A DNA stretch of 41,476 nucleotides from a virus. The notes below the pieces were generated by a model. It saw only the letters and a list, made by a program, of their open reading frames with translations, searched no databases and had not been told where the DNA came from. Within the stretch, counting starts at the first letter, position 1, and each line of letters begins with the position of its first letter. The translations under genes and the position numbers were made by a program. The stretch is taken from positions 1 to 41,476 of the IMG/VR virus record IMGVR_UViG_3300023171_000024; one strand, written 5' to 3'. Positions 23,754 through 31,380 of this stretch are shown here, one piece after another.

Positions 23754-24449
23754 ATGAGCGAGTTTTATGTTTATGTGCATCGTCGGGCGTCTGACGGTGC
23801 CATTTTTTATGTTGGCAAGGGTTCGGGCGGCAGGCTGCGCTCCAAAGCGAGCCGATCGCCTTTTTGGCATCAAATTGTAAATGAGCATGGGTTCGAAGCA
23901 GAAATATGTTCGCCTATGATGAGCAACGCCTGCGCACTTTCGTATGAAAAAATACTGATACATACGATTGGGTTTGATCGCCTGTGTAATCTCACAAGGG
24001 GCGGAAACAAGGGCGCTAGCGGATACAAGCCTGATAGGAAGGCTGTCGAAGATCGGGCTAGAAAGTGTATGAAGCCCGTTATAAATTCGGACGGTAAAAT
24101 TTACGCATCTTTGAAAGAAGCTGCGTTGGATATGCGCCTCAATGGGCACCCGAACGCAACCGAAGCGCATATTTCAAGTTGCTGCAAGGGAAGCAGACAT
24201 GTGGCTTTTGGCCGTTCATGGTCAATGGACACAACCTCGATTCCCCCGCTAATAGATGCTTCCAGCAAAGTTAATGAAGCTAGGAGGCGAGGCGTGGTTT
24301 CGTCTAACGGTATGTTTTTCGGAAGCGTATCACTCGCCGCCCAATGGGTTAGAATTACACTGAATGTCATGTGCGGGACTTCCGACATAAGCCGTTGTTG
24401 CAATAAAACCAGAAAAGCTTGCGGTGGGTTGGGATGGGATTATGTCTAA
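23754..24449 (+). CDS. GIY-YIG homing endonuclease (free-standing, Seg-like)
   Basis: 231 residues. GIY-YIG domain at the N-terminus: FYVYVHRR, then IFYVGKG, an Arg, and a catalytic-type Glu in SYEKI, followed by NLTRGG. Two similar DNA-recognition repeats follow (VINSDGKIYASLKEAAL with HVAFGRSW, and VVSSNGMFFGSVSLAAQ with ACGGLGWDYV), the NUMOD/IENR type. All core residues are present, so it may be active. The gene is AT-richer by eye than its neighbours and lies inside the recombinase-helicase operon, a sign of recent entry. It ends inside the helicase start. Confidence 0.85.
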   Translation: MSEFYVYVHRRASDGAIFYVGKGSGGRLRSKASRSPFWHQIVNEHGFEAEICSPMMSNACALSYEKILIHTIGFDRLCNLTRGGNKGASGYKPDRKAVEDRARKCMKPVINSDGKIYASLKEAALDMRLNGHPNATEAHISSCCKGSRHVAFGRSWSMDTTSIPPLIDASSKVNEARRRGVVSSNGMFFGSVSLAAQWVRITLNVMCGTSDISRCCNKTRKACGGLGWDYV

Positions 24450-26235
24450 ACTTCGACCGTACCAGCAGGCAGCTTGTGACGCTGCGCTAGATTACATGCG
24501 GACTACTACGAGCCCGTGTCTAATTGACGCAGCCCCTGCGGCCGGGAAAAGTCACTGTATAGCCTATATTGCCGATACCCTTCACCGGATCAGCGGCGGC
24601 AAGCGCATCCTGTGCCTCGCGCCGAATGCCAAGCTGGTAAAGCAGAACATGGATAAGATGCTCGAAACCGGGCATCCATGCTCCATGTTTTCCGCCAGTG
24701 GTGGCGTCAAATCTACTCGGCACAACATCATTTTCGGGACGCCGGGAACCGTCGTTAACGCCATCTCGCGTTTCTCTGACGGCTCTTATTGCGCTGTCGT
24801 AGTCGATGAGTGCCACGGCATGACGCCGACCATATTAGCAATTGTAGAGGCCATGCGTGCGGGCAATCCTAACCTCCGCGTGCTGGGACTCACCGGCACG
24901 CCTTACGTCATGGGTAAAGGCTATATTTTTCGCCAGAACGCCGATGGTCGAATCAACGGCGAAGACGTGTGCCGCGACCCGTATTTCACGCGCTGTGTGT
25001 ATCGCGTGTCCGCTCGCGAAATGCTGGACGAGAAATACATAACCCCCATGATCGTCGGGCAGATCAATGCGGAGTCCTACGACACGTCAGGGGTCAAGGT
25101 TCTACCCAACGGAAAGCTAGACGATGCCAGCGTAGAGCGCGCTTTCGTTGGGCATGGCAGGAAGACCGCTGGAGCAGTCGCAGACGTGGTAGCGCAGGCG
25201 CAGCGCAGAAGCGGTGGTGTTATGCTCTTTGCCGCCACGATCGCGCACGCGCACGAGATTATGGCATCGTTGCCGCCGGGTAACTCCGTGATGGTGACGG
25301 GTGACATGGCGCCAGCGGATGAGAAGAAAGCCGTTGCAGCCTACAAGGCGCACAAAGTTCGCTATGTCGTATCCGTTGGCAAGCTTACCACTGGCTTTGA
25401 CAGCCCTTGGACCTCGATCATTGCCACCCTGCGCTATTCCGAGTCGGCAACCCTGCTGACACAGATCTTGGGTCGGGCGTGGAGATTGTTCGAAGGCAAG
25501 GGTGACTGCTTGTGGCTGGACTACGCCGGAAATTACGACCGGCACTTCCCCGATGGTGATATATACTCGCCTACCATCAAGGCCGGCAAGGCTGGCGAGA
25601 AGGGTGGAGCGATTGTCGCTGAATGCCCGCTATGCGCCCATGAGAACGACTTTACCGCCAACCCCGACACGCTCGACTACAAGCTCGACAAGCATGGCTA
25701 CTGCCTGGACGTTTGGGGAAATCCGATCGAGACGGAGTTTGGGCCTATGCCGGGTCATTTCGGACGGCGCTGCAACGGTTTGGTGAAGGCTGGGCCGGAA
25801 TACGTCCGGTGCGGTTATTTCTGGACGTCCAAGGCGTGTGAGGTGTGCGAGGAAAAGAACGATATCTCCGCGCGTCGCTGTAGGTCTTGCAAGTCAGAAA
25901 TCATCGACCCTAACGAGCGCTTGGTAGCAGAGTTTCAAGCTGCTAAGAAAGACCCAACACAGCCCCAGACTGATATAGTTCTTTCCTTAGAGACCAAGGA
26001 ATCCGTATCGCAGCGCGGTAACAAAACCGTGCGTGCCGAGTGGAAAACGCCGTTTCGTAACTTTACGGTCTGGTACACGCCAGAGAGCAAGCACCCAACG
26101 GCGCGAACCGATTGGCAGAAGTTTCTATCGGCAACCCAAGAGGGGCCGCCAGAAACTGTGTCCTACGTTCGCGGTGTAGATACGGCATTCTACCGCACCT
26201 TAGCATTCAACATGGAGGCAGACGTTGCGCCTTGA
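24442..26235 (+). CDS. Superfamily 2 DEAD/DEAH-like helicase with C-terminal zinc fingers
   Basis: 597 residues. Walker A AAPAAGKSH at ~30, motif II DECH at ~123, motif III GLTGTP at ~150, and a C-terminal helicase lobe with ILGRAWRLFEGKG. Behind it are two Cys-rich regions (CPLCAHEN and a CEVCEEKN/CRSCKSE pair) that look like zinc-binding modules. ATG 24442 is preferred over an upstream GTG because it matches the family start MSKLRPYQ; it overlaps the endonuclease end by 8 bases. It would unwind branched DNA in replication or recombination. Confidence 0.85.
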   Translation: MSKLRPYQQAACDAALDYMRTTTSPCLIDAAPAAGKSHCIAYIADTLHRISGGKRILCLAPNAKLVKQNMDKMLETGHPCSMFSASGGVKSTRHNIIFGTPGTVVNAISRFSDGSYCAVVVDECHGMTPTILAIVEAMRAGNPNLRVLGLTGTPYVMGKGYIFRQNADGRINGEDVCRDPYFTRCVYRVSAREMLDEKYITPMIVGQINAESYDTSGVKVLPNGKLDDASVERAFVGHGRKTAGAVADVVAQAQRRSGGVMLFAATIAHAHEIMASLPPGNSVMVTGDMAPADEKKAVAAYKAHKVRYVVSVGKLTTGFDSPWTSIIATLRYSESATLLTQILGRAWRLFEGKGDCLWLDYAGNYDRHFPDGDIYSPTIKAGKAGEKGGAIVAECPLCAHENDFTANPDTLDYKLDKHGYCLDVWGNPIETEFGPMPGHFGRRCNGLVKAGPEYVRCGYFWTSKACEVCEEKNDISARRCRSCKSEIIDPNERLVAEFQAAKKDPTQPQTDIVLSLETKESVSQRGNKTVRAEWKTPFRNFTVWYTPESKHPTARTDWQKFLSATQEGPPETVSYVRGVDTAFYRTLAFNMEADVAP

Positions 26236-26647
26236 TAACTTACCGTTTCCTGTGTTCGGAGACACGTCATTTAGGGGAAAATGCCCCAAGGAGTATGTGG
26301 AGCAAGCCTCTATCATCAACAGGATACGCAAAGACTTCCCCGACACATGGGGGTTGCTTGTGCTGCACCCTCGCAACGAGGGGTTGAAGGAGGGCGGGCA
26401 GTTTTCCACTGTGCTGAAGCACAAGGCTGAAGGCATGGCCGTGGGAGCATCGGATGTCGTGATCCCTGCGTCGGTGGCCTTCGTATGCGAGGTAAAGCGC
26501 CTCGACCACACCCTATCAGCATGGCAACCGGGGCAGGTGCCCTATCTTACCGCTGCTCATGATGCCGGCGCGTTCGCCTGCGTGGCATTGGGAGCTGTAG
26601 GAGCGTGGGCAGCATTCGAGGCTTGGCGCGACAGCTTAACGAATTAA
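26225..26647 (+). CDS. VRR-NUC endonuclease (putative Holliday-junction or flap nuclease)
   Basis: 140 residues, TTG start with GGAGG six bases upstream, overlapping the helicase end by 11 bases. The VRR-NUC core is visible: EYVEQASIINRIRKD, RNEGLKEGGQF, GMAVGASDVVIP, then FVCEVKRLD and WQPGQ. Asp of ASD, Glu-X-Lys of EVK and Gln are the catalytic-type residues. Proteins of this family cut branched DNA in phages. It fits the replication-recombination operon. Confidence 0.82.
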   Translation: MRLDNLPFPVFGDTSFRGKCPKEYVEQASIINRIRKDFPDTWGLLVLHPRNEGLKEGGQFSTVLKHKAEGMAVGASDVVIPASVAFVCEVKRLDHTLSAWQPGQVPYLTAAHDAGAFACVALGAVGAWAAFEAWRDSLTN

Positions 26648-26676
26648 CAGTTCAACAACGAAGGAAGGACTAAGGT

Positions 26677-26883
26677 ATGGCAAGCAAGGAACGGCCTCTT
26701 ACGGCCAAGCAGATCGAAACCATTCTAGCCACAGAGCCGACGCTCTACGGCGATATGAAGATGGTGTTGGGGCACGGTCGAACTCTCAGGGGTCTAAAGA
26801 ACCGTGGATTGATCGAGGGTGAAAAGCCTCACGTCTATCTAAGCGAAAAGGGAAAGAAGGAGCTTTCACGCCTTGTCGGGTAG
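26677..26883 (+). CDS. Small winged-helix-like protein, 68 residues
   Basis: ATG 8 bases after a GGAAGGAC site. PLTAKQIETILATEPTLYGDMK and TLRGLKNRGLIEG, then VYLSEKGKKELSRL, gives a short helix-turn-helix pattern followed by a beta-hairpin wing, as in small MarR- or PadR-like domains. It may bind DNA. No specific family recognised. Confidence 0.6.
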   Translation: MASKERPLTAKQIETILATEPTLYGDMKMVLGHGRTLRGLKNRGLIEGEKPHVYLSEKGKKELSRLVG

Positions 26884-27148
26884 CGACGGAAAGTGCGGGA
26901 TGGGTATTACCCGTCCCGCGCACTGGTGGCTGAAAGAGGTGCTGGCGGGGCGCATCGACATGGAAGACGCGCCTCTGTCGGTACAATCCTGGGCACGCCT
27001 GCCGATTTTTCAGGGCGCGTGCGACATAATCAAACTGGACACCCCCGAACAACGAAAGGCCGAACTCGCTAAGATTCCTCCGCGCGTTCGGCCTTGGGTT
27101 GAGAGGGAGGTGGTTAAGTGGTGGGGGAGACGGGGGGAGTTGGGTTAG
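26873..27148 (+). CDS. Hypothetical phage protein, 91 residues
   Basis: TTG start with AAGGAG ten bases upstream, overlapping the previous stop by 11 bases; an ATG at 26900 is the alternative. ITRPAHWWLKEVLAGRIDMEDAP and PRVRPWVEREVVKWW are Trp-rich and look like a small DNA- or protein-binding fold common in phage operons. Ends in convergent overlap with the leftward block. Function unknown. Confidence 0.55.
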   Translation: MSGSDGKCGMGITRPAHWWLKEVLAGRIDMEDAPLSVQSWARLPIFQGACDIIKLDTPEQRKAELAKIPPRVRPWVEREVVKWWGRRGELG

Positions 27149-27317
27149 CTTCAGCCTCAGCGTCAGCCATCTTGCGCAGCTTGGCACGGTCAACGTAACC
27201 AACCTGTTTATGGCAGATGCAACACTCGCCCCAGCATCCGCCTTCATCGCTTGCGAACCGGAAGGTGTGGCATAGACCGACAATACAAATCGGCTTGCGA
27301 TACCAAGGCGCGGTCAT
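27114..27317 (-). CDS. Small Cys/His-rich protein (zinc-binding candidate), 67 residues
   Basis: ATG in an ATGA overlap with the upstream stop. CIVGLCHTFRF, then CWGECCICHKQ in one ~30-residue span gives enough Cys and His for one zinc site. The tail is Pro/Thr-rich. Such mini zinc-ribbon proteins are common in phage accessory blocks; role unknown. Its end overlaps the convergent rightward gene by 35 bases. Confidence 0.55.
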   Translation of the reverse strand: MTAPWYRKPICIVGLCHTFRFASDEGGCWGECCICHKQVGYVDRAKLRKMADAEAEANPTPPVSPTT

Positions 27318-27526
27318 GCTGCCACCTTAGTAGCTGCCGAGTGTTCACCCTTCGCGATTTGCTCCATGACCTGAAGCGATGGCATGGCGATCCACACGTC
27401 CATCGCGTGAAAGCCGCCTACCTTGCCAGCGAAGTGTGCCGCCCGGGTGTATTCCATCGTGAAGCCGCTATCCCGACAAACGCGGATGTAGAGGTCTTGG
27501 ATGAACTTGCGCCGGTCCTCGCTCAT
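27314..27526 (-). CDS. Hypothetical protein, 70 residues
   Basis: ATG start. Begins MSEDRRKFIQDLYIRVCRDSG, then a His/Ala/Gly-rich middle (YTRAAHFAGKVGGFHAM) and a short C-terminal helix. Small, soluble. No family recognised. Coupled by ATGA to the Cys-rich gene. Confidence 0.55.
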   Translation of the reverse strand: MSEDRRKFIQDLYIRVCRDSGFTMEYTRAAHFAGKVGGFHAMDVWIAMPSLQVMEQIAKGEHSAATKVAA

Positions 27527-27560
27527 GCTTCTTGCTCCAATTGGATTGGATTAGTAATCA

Positions 27561-28295
27561 TTACGCCGCCATCCTCCGCAAAGCCCGCCCAGCCCGCTCA
27601 ATAAGCTCGCTGTCCGAGATGCCGACAGACCGCCCACAGATCCAGAACCGTCCCTTGGGATCTTGGCGCCCTTCAGCGGTACACCGCACAACCGGTTTCC
27701 AACCATCTCGCTGCAACACCCGCTGAGCCTCCCCCGCCGTCGAGTCCTCCTTATACCCGCGATCGACAGGCGCGGTCATGTAGCCGGGTTTGGCGATCTT
27801 CTGTGGCTTGGAGGCGGGTTGGCGGGTGAAGTCTACGGCGCGGACGTTGGCGCCCTTCTGGGCCCTCTTGATGCCCTTCGAAACGACCCAGCGGCGCACG
27901 GTCTTCGTGCTGACCCCGTAGTGCTTACACAGCCACGATACAGGGTTTTCCGTCCACATGGTCACGAAGTCCTCTGGAACGGGCTTGGCGGGCACTCTGC
28001 GCGACTGTGGAGTTCCCTTGGACAGCCTGTAGCGATCAACAGCGTTGCAGACACGCTTGCGACCCACGTTCATCTGCTTGGCGATGGCGTCGTAGGAGTG
28101 CCCCGACTCCACCAGTGTCTTGAGGGTATTGAGCATTTCGTCCGTCCAGGCGCGCTGGTGGACCGACACGCCCGACATACGCCGCCAGCGCATGATAGTG
28201 TGCCTGCCGACACTGTAGCGTGTCATCTGCTCCGGTACCGTCTTGTGCAGGTGTTCGCGGAAGTCGGCGGGGAGGGGGTTTTTGAGGGGGGTCAT
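27561..28295 (-). CDS. Multi-HTH DNA-binding protein, 244 residues
   Basis: ATG in an ATGA overlap with the methyltransferase stop. Three homeodomain/resolvase-type helix-turn-helix units can be seen: near residues 20-45 (TRYSVGRHTIMRWRRM), 48-90 (YDAIAKQMNVGRKRVCNAVDRY) and 110-145 (WLCKHYGVSTKTVRRWV). The C-terminal domain reads VVRCTAEGRQDPKGRFWICG and ends SELIERAGRALRRM. It probably binds DNA as a regulator or target-site factor. The link to the adjacent methyltransferase genes is worth testing. Confidence 0.7.
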   Translation of the reverse strand: MTPLKNPLPADFREHLHKTVPEQMTRYSVGRHTIMRWRRMSGVSVHQRAWTDEMLNTLKTLVESGHSYDAIAKQMNVGRKRVCNAVDRYRLSKGTPQSRRVPAKPVPEDFVTMWTENPVSWLCKHYGVSTKTVRRWVVSKGIKRAQKGANVRAVDFTRQPASKPQKIAKPGYMTAPVDRGYKEDSTAGEAQRVLQRDGWKPVVRCTAEGRQDPKGRFWICGRSVGISDSELIERAGRALRRMAA

Positions 28296-29050
28296 GATGA
28301 TGCCTGAATATGATTGTTGATACGTTCGATTGCCTTGGCGCTGTATTCCTCGTCGCGCTCAATACAGATCCAGCGTCGTCCAGCCCGTTCGGCCGCAATA
28401 GCCGTGGTCCCTGCTCCAGCAGTATTATCTAAAACCACATCGCCGGGATTGGTGTAGGTGCGGATAAGATACTCGAAAAGCTCAACTGGCTTTTGCGTTG
28501 GATGAATCCCACCGCGTTCCACTACGCAAAAGTCGATGACCTGCTTGGGGTAGCGCTTACCATCGTTATCGTTTCGGAAATTGGTATAAGCGCCATAATT
28601 GTCCGTCATGCTGCTTGTGCCAGCATGGTTCTTACCCGCTTTATCCTTGTAGGGGGTACCATCTGTCATTTGAGGATTGTAAGTACACTGCTTGTCATAG
28701 AAAACCAGCACATCTTCCTTGTCACGCATAGGCTGACGTTTGGCGTTTAGATGTCCGGTTCCTTTTGGTTTACGCCATGTCCAGTCATATTTAAACATAG
28801 CTGGATTGGACATCACTAGAGCTGAAGTAAATGGTTGCGCGGCTGTCAGAACGATGGCCGCGCTATCTTTTGCTACCCATTCATAAGCCGCCCAAAGCTG
28901 GTCAAACGGAATTACGCTGTCCCATTTGTTTTGGGTTGTGCCGTAGGGCAGATCACACAAAACCATATCAACGGAATTGTCTGCGATCTCACTCATGGCG
29001 TCGAAGCAATCGGCGTTATACCAGACGCCATTTCCTATTTCGGTTCTCAC
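28292..29050 (-). CDS. DNA adenine-type methyltransferase (beta class)
   Basis: 252 residues. Catalytic motif IV DLPYGT at ~35-40 comes before the SAM-binding motif VLDNTAGAGTT (~210), which is the beta-class order of N6-adenine and N4-cytosine enzymes. HPTQKPVELFEYLIR leads to it. The GTG start gives a GTGA overlap with the membrane-peptide gene; an ATG 15 bases earlier is inside that gene. Free-standing phage methyltransferases usually protect phage DNA from host restriction or alter its control. Target sequence is not visible. Confidence 0.87.
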   Translation of the reverse strand: MRTEIGNGVWYNADCFDAMSEIADNSVDMVLCDLPYGTTQNKWDSVIPFDQLWAAYEWVAKDSAAIVLTAAQPFTSALVMSNPAMFKYDWTWRKPKGTGHLNAKRQPMRDKEDVLVFYDKQCTYNPQMTDGTPYKDKAGKNHAGTSSMTDNYGAYTNFRNDNDGKRYPKQVIDFCVVERGGIHPTQKPVELFEYLIRTYTNPGDVVLDNTAGAGTTAIAAERAGRRWICIERDEEYSAKAIERINNHIQASS

Positions 29051-29196
29051 ACCCCATCCTCCCATTCATCAACGCCGGGGCCGTAGTGGAAGCCGTCGGA
29101 GTCCTGATAACCGTCGGGCGCCGTCCAAATCACGTAAAGCATCGCTACGAACAAAATCACTAGCAACGCGATGAAGGCGTATGCGCCGGGGGTCAT
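29047..29196 (-). CDS. Small single-span membrane protein, 49 residues
   Basis: ATG in an ATGA overlap with the upstream methyltransferase. MTPGAYAFIALLVILFVAM is the start of one transmembrane helix, then WTAPDGYQDSDGFHYGP and an acidic Asp/Glu/Trp tail. A longer start exists but runs inside the upstream gene. A membrane protein between two methyltransferase genes is unusual. Role unknown. Confidence 0.6.
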   Translation of the reverse strand: MTPGAYAFIALLVILFVAMLYVIWTAPDGYQDSDGFHYGPGVDEWEDGV

Positions 29197-29798
29197 GACA
29201 GGTTGCTCCACTGTTCGGCCATTGCGTCGGCAATGCCTTGGTACGTCCGTGATCGTTCTTTCCATCGATTAGGTCCGGGCGGCATCTTGTGGATGCGGTC
29301 CGAGCGTCCTTCAACGATGTCTGTAGGTACCAGCTTGGGAAGGTTCTTCAGCCAAAGGCACGTTGCCTTCGTCTCGCCATGACCGAACTGCCATGGCTGA
29401 ATGATCTGGTCAGGCTTGCGGATCTTGCTGCTGATGACTGAGATAGGGTTTTCGAGGGCGATGCGCGGAATAGGGGAATCCAGCAATTTCCGTACGAAGT
29501 CCAACGCGCTCGCCTGTCGGCCATCCGCGATCTTCTCAGCGAAGTGACGAGCGCCACTGACAGCAAGATCGGTGCATGGTGGATGGGCGATCATTAAATC
29601 CCAGCCGCGTTCCCATGGCTTGGCACCGGGATACAAAAAGCGGCCTTCGTAATAAATCGCGCGAAATACGCCCATTTGCATATGCCACCTAGGATCACCC
29701 TCAGTCGGCAACAGATCACACGACCATGCATCATGCCCCTTCGCGCGAAACGCATCCCGCACCGTGGCAGAATATTCGCAGGCCACCAAAACTCTCAC
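29193..29798 (-). CDS. DNA cytosine-methyltransferase-like protein
   Basis: 201 residues. VLVACEYSATVRDAFRAKGH resembles motif I (SAM binding), AHPPCTDLAVSG carries the PPC of motif IV with the catalytic Cys, and ALENPISV matches motif VI with Pro for Val. No separate target-recognition domain was seen, so it is shorter than bacterial C5-methyltransferases. Phages carry many such short proteins. GTG start in a GTGA overlap with the regulator gene. Confidence 0.75.
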   Translation of the reverse strand: MRVLVACEYSATVRDAFRAKGHDAWSCDLLPTEGDPRWHMQMGVFRAIYYEGRFLYPGAKPWERGWDLMIAHPPCTDLAVSGARHFAEKIADGRQASALDFVRKLLDSPIPRIALENPISVISSKIRKPDQIIQPWQFGHGETKATCLWLKNLPKLVPTDIVEGRSDRIHKMPPGPNRWKERSRTYQGIADAMAEQWSNLS

Positions 29799-29992
29799 GA
29801 TTCCATCTCCTTATAAAGCTCAGGAACTGGCACACCGTGGACAGCGGCCAGTGTTCGCACCGAACCTAGCAGCAGGTCAGGGACGCCTTTTTTGGTCCAC
29901 ATGCCGATTGCTTGGCGCGAGATGTTGAAATGCGATCCCAGGCGGGCTCGGCCGATCCGCTCGATAGCGGGTGTGTGTGGGTGTTTTTCCAT
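29795..29992 (-). CDS. Cro/YdaS-like repressor, 65 residues, predicted leaderless
   Basis: Starts MEKHPHTPAIERIGRARLGSHFNI; the HTH reads LGSHFNISRQAIGMWTKKGVP, with NISRQAI as the recognition helix and a C-terminal helix (TLAAVHGVPVPELYKEM). It is the first gene of the leftward methyltransferase block. The predicted transcription start falls on the A of its ATG, so the RNA probably has no leader and no ribosome site. It likely represses one or both divergent promoters. Confidence 0.75.
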   Translation of the reverse strand: MEKHPHTPAIERIGRARLGSHFNISRQAIGMWTKKGVPDLLLGSVRTLAAVHGVPVPELYKEMES

Positions 29993-29998
29993 CCCCGA

Positions 29999-30062
29999 TA
30001 GCTACGCTCGCAAATATATTCCGTCAATCCCGGTTGACACGATTATTTTCCGCGCCCATAAC
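29999..30062. promoter_or_regulatory. Divergent promoter pair with inverted -35 boxes
   Basis: Rightward: TTGACA (30034-30039), 17 bases, CATAAC (30057-30062). Leftward: TTGACG (30027-30022), 17 bases, TAGCTA (30004-29999). The two -35 boxes face away from each other with 6 bases between, so GTCAA and TTGAC form an inverted repeat. Leftward transcription would start at about 29992, the first base of the repressor ATG. The layout is that of a two-way genetic switch. Confidence 0.65.
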
Positions 30063-30089
30063 CCCTCCAACAGCAATGGAGCAAATGAG

Positions 30090-30566
30090 ATGGCTGCTAC
30101 AAAAAATACCCCCACCGCCAACGCGCAGGACGTGACGGCGAAGCACACGCCGGGTCCTTGGAATATGGTCGACGAAGACAAGCGCATCGCCATTGGTGTC
30201 GGTCTTGTCGAAGGCCCTAACGGCTACGACGTGGCGGAAGTCTACAACGACGACTGCCCTCGCGAAGTAGGCGAGGCTAACGCCCGCTTGATTGCAGCCG
30301 CACCTGATCTGCTGGAGGCGCTGCAAGAGGTTTGCCGCCCGTACGGTATGCTCGACATTGTCGTGTCGGAGCACATGCACGGTTCGCGCGGTGACGACAT
30401 GCTCGCCGTGGCGAAGAAGGTCCGTGCTGCCCTTGCCAAGGTCACGGCAGCAGCCACCTGCCCCCGCTGCGACGGCCACGGTGTAATTAACGTCGAGGAT
30501 CGTCCGTACCCGAACGACATCAGCCCTTCGACACACGAAGCACCATGCCCGGAGTGCAGCGCATGA
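30090..30566 (+). CDS. Early accessory protein with C-terminal zinc-finger-like motif, 158 residues
   Basis: ATG with GGAG eight bases upstream; longer frames start inside the promoter or repressor and are rejected. The N-terminus contains HTPGPWNMVDEDK and DVAEVYNDD, and the middle NARLIAAAPDLLEAL, a motif repeated in many phage early proteins (Ea22-like). The C-terminus CPRCDGHGVI followed by CPECSA is a CXXC-GXG zinc-finger like those of DnaJ-type domains. First gene after the rightward early promoter. Function unknown. Confidence 0.65.
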   Translation: MAATKNTPTANAQDVTAKHTPGPWNMVDEDKRIAIGVGLVEGPNGYDVAEVYNDDCPREVGEANARLIAAAPDLLEALQEVCRPYGMLDIVVSEHMHGSRGDDMLAVAKKVRAALAKVTAAATCPRCDGHGVINVEDRPYPNDISPSTHEAPCPECSA

Positions 30567-30775
30567 GCGTCACCCTATACCGCGAGATTGATGCGCTTGG
30601 CGGCACCGGTATGCCAGCAGAAGGCGAAAGCTGGAGCCGAGGCTACAGCGAGGCGCTTTCCGATGTTTTGTCGATCCTGACAAAGCGCGGCTTTACCGAA
30701 TACGCAGACTTCGACCCCACTGAGGAAGGCTCTGGTCTTGACCCACGCACTCCGGAATATGGTGTGGGTCGATGA
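30563..30775 (+). CDS. Hypothetical protein, 70 residues
   Basis: ATG in an ATGA overlap with the previous stop (preferred over an ATG 18 bases earlier). VTLYREIDALGGTGMPAEGES, then SRGYSEALSDVLSILTKRGF, and an acidic tail (DFDPTEEGSGLDPRTPEYG). Small soluble helical protein. No family recognised. Confidence 0.55.
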   Translation: MSVTLYREIDALGGTGMPAEGESWSRGYSEALSDVLSILTKRGFTEYADFDPTEEGSGLDPRTPEYGVGR

Positions 30776-30822
30776 GCGCGCACCAGAAGCTCACGCCTCA
30801 GTCCGCGCAGGTGCAATCATGA
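30772..30822 (+). CDS. 16-codon ORF inside the ATGA chain
   Basis: The ATG overlaps the previous TGA and its own TGA overlaps the next ATG, both as ATGA. The product is MSAHQKLTPQSAQVQS. It fills the only gap in the coupled series, and the next gene has a poor ribosome site of its own. It may be a real micropeptide, a ribosome bridge that carries coupled translation, or a worn-down gene. Without it the next gene would have a 46-base gap. Confidence 0.4.
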   Translation: MSAHQKLTPQSAQVQS

Positions 30823-31034
30823 CCCACGACTACGACGCCATAACCCGCGCCATCAAGGAGTTGCCGCTGGGCAGACAGTTGCGGCTGGTACGTGAGATCG
30901 TGGAGGCCAAGGACTTCGGTGCCTTTACCTGTGATGCCACCAACGCAATCGACTTTGCCCTGGACGACATGGACGCGCAGGCAATCGAACTACTACGCGA
31001 AGACGACATCGCTATTCATGGAGCAGAAGCATGA
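30819..31034 (+). CDS. Hypothetical acidic protein, 71 residues
   Basis: ATG in an ATGA overlap with the 16-codon ORF. MTHDYDAITRAIKELPLG, then a helix (QLRLVREIVEAKDFG) and an acidic C-terminus (ALDDMDAQAIELLREDD). Helical, acidic, soluble; such small proteins can bind host enzymes, but no evidence here. Coupled to the next membrane protein gene. Confidence 0.55.
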   Translation: MTHDYDAITRAIKELPLGRQLRLVREIVEAKDFGAFTCDATNAIDFALDDMDAQAIELLREDDIAIHGAEA

Positions 31035-31240
31035 GTATTACCGCAATATGTTTTAGCGTATTCTTTGCATCTATCATCGCCGGAATGTTTGGGATTTGTT
31101 ATTTGGCGCATCGCTTTGAAGCTCAGTTCGATTGGCTGTTAGATCAGTGGTGGGGCTTACCCACCTCCATAATCGGCGCGCCAATGGCGATATTCGGACT
31201 AGCTTTCGCAGCAGCAACTTTAGTGGAGTACATCGCATGA
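31031..31240 (+). CDS. Two-span membrane protein, 69 residues
   Basis: ATG in an ATGA overlap. First span about residues 4-26 (ITAICFSVFFASIIAGMFG), a loop with WLLDQWWGLP, second span about 46-66. Early-region membrane peptides of this kind may alter the host envelope, for example against superinfection; that is inference. No family recognised. Confidence 0.6.
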   Translation: MSITAICFSVFFASIIAGMFGICYLAHRFEAQFDWLLDQWWGLPTSIIGAPMAIFGLAFAAATLVEYIA

Positions 31241-31380
31241 TCCCCTCAGAAGCACAGATCGCCAAGGAAATCGCGGCGTTCGGACCCGGCTTGGGCAAGA
31301 TGCAGGCCATCAATCGTATTCGTCAGCGCGCCTGGATTCAGGAGCAGATGCGGCGGAATGTTCGGGGGTTTGGGGCATGA
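31237..31380 (+). CDS. Small basic protein, 47 residues
   Basis: ATG in an ATGA overlap with the membrane protein gene. Starts MIPSEAQIAKEIAAFGPGLG, then a strongly basic helix (INRIRQRAWIQEQMRRNVRG). The Arg-rich half could contact nucleic acid. Function unknown. Confidence 0.55.
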   Translation: MIPSEAQIAKEIAAFGPGLGKMQAINRIRQRAWIQEQMRRNVRGFGA

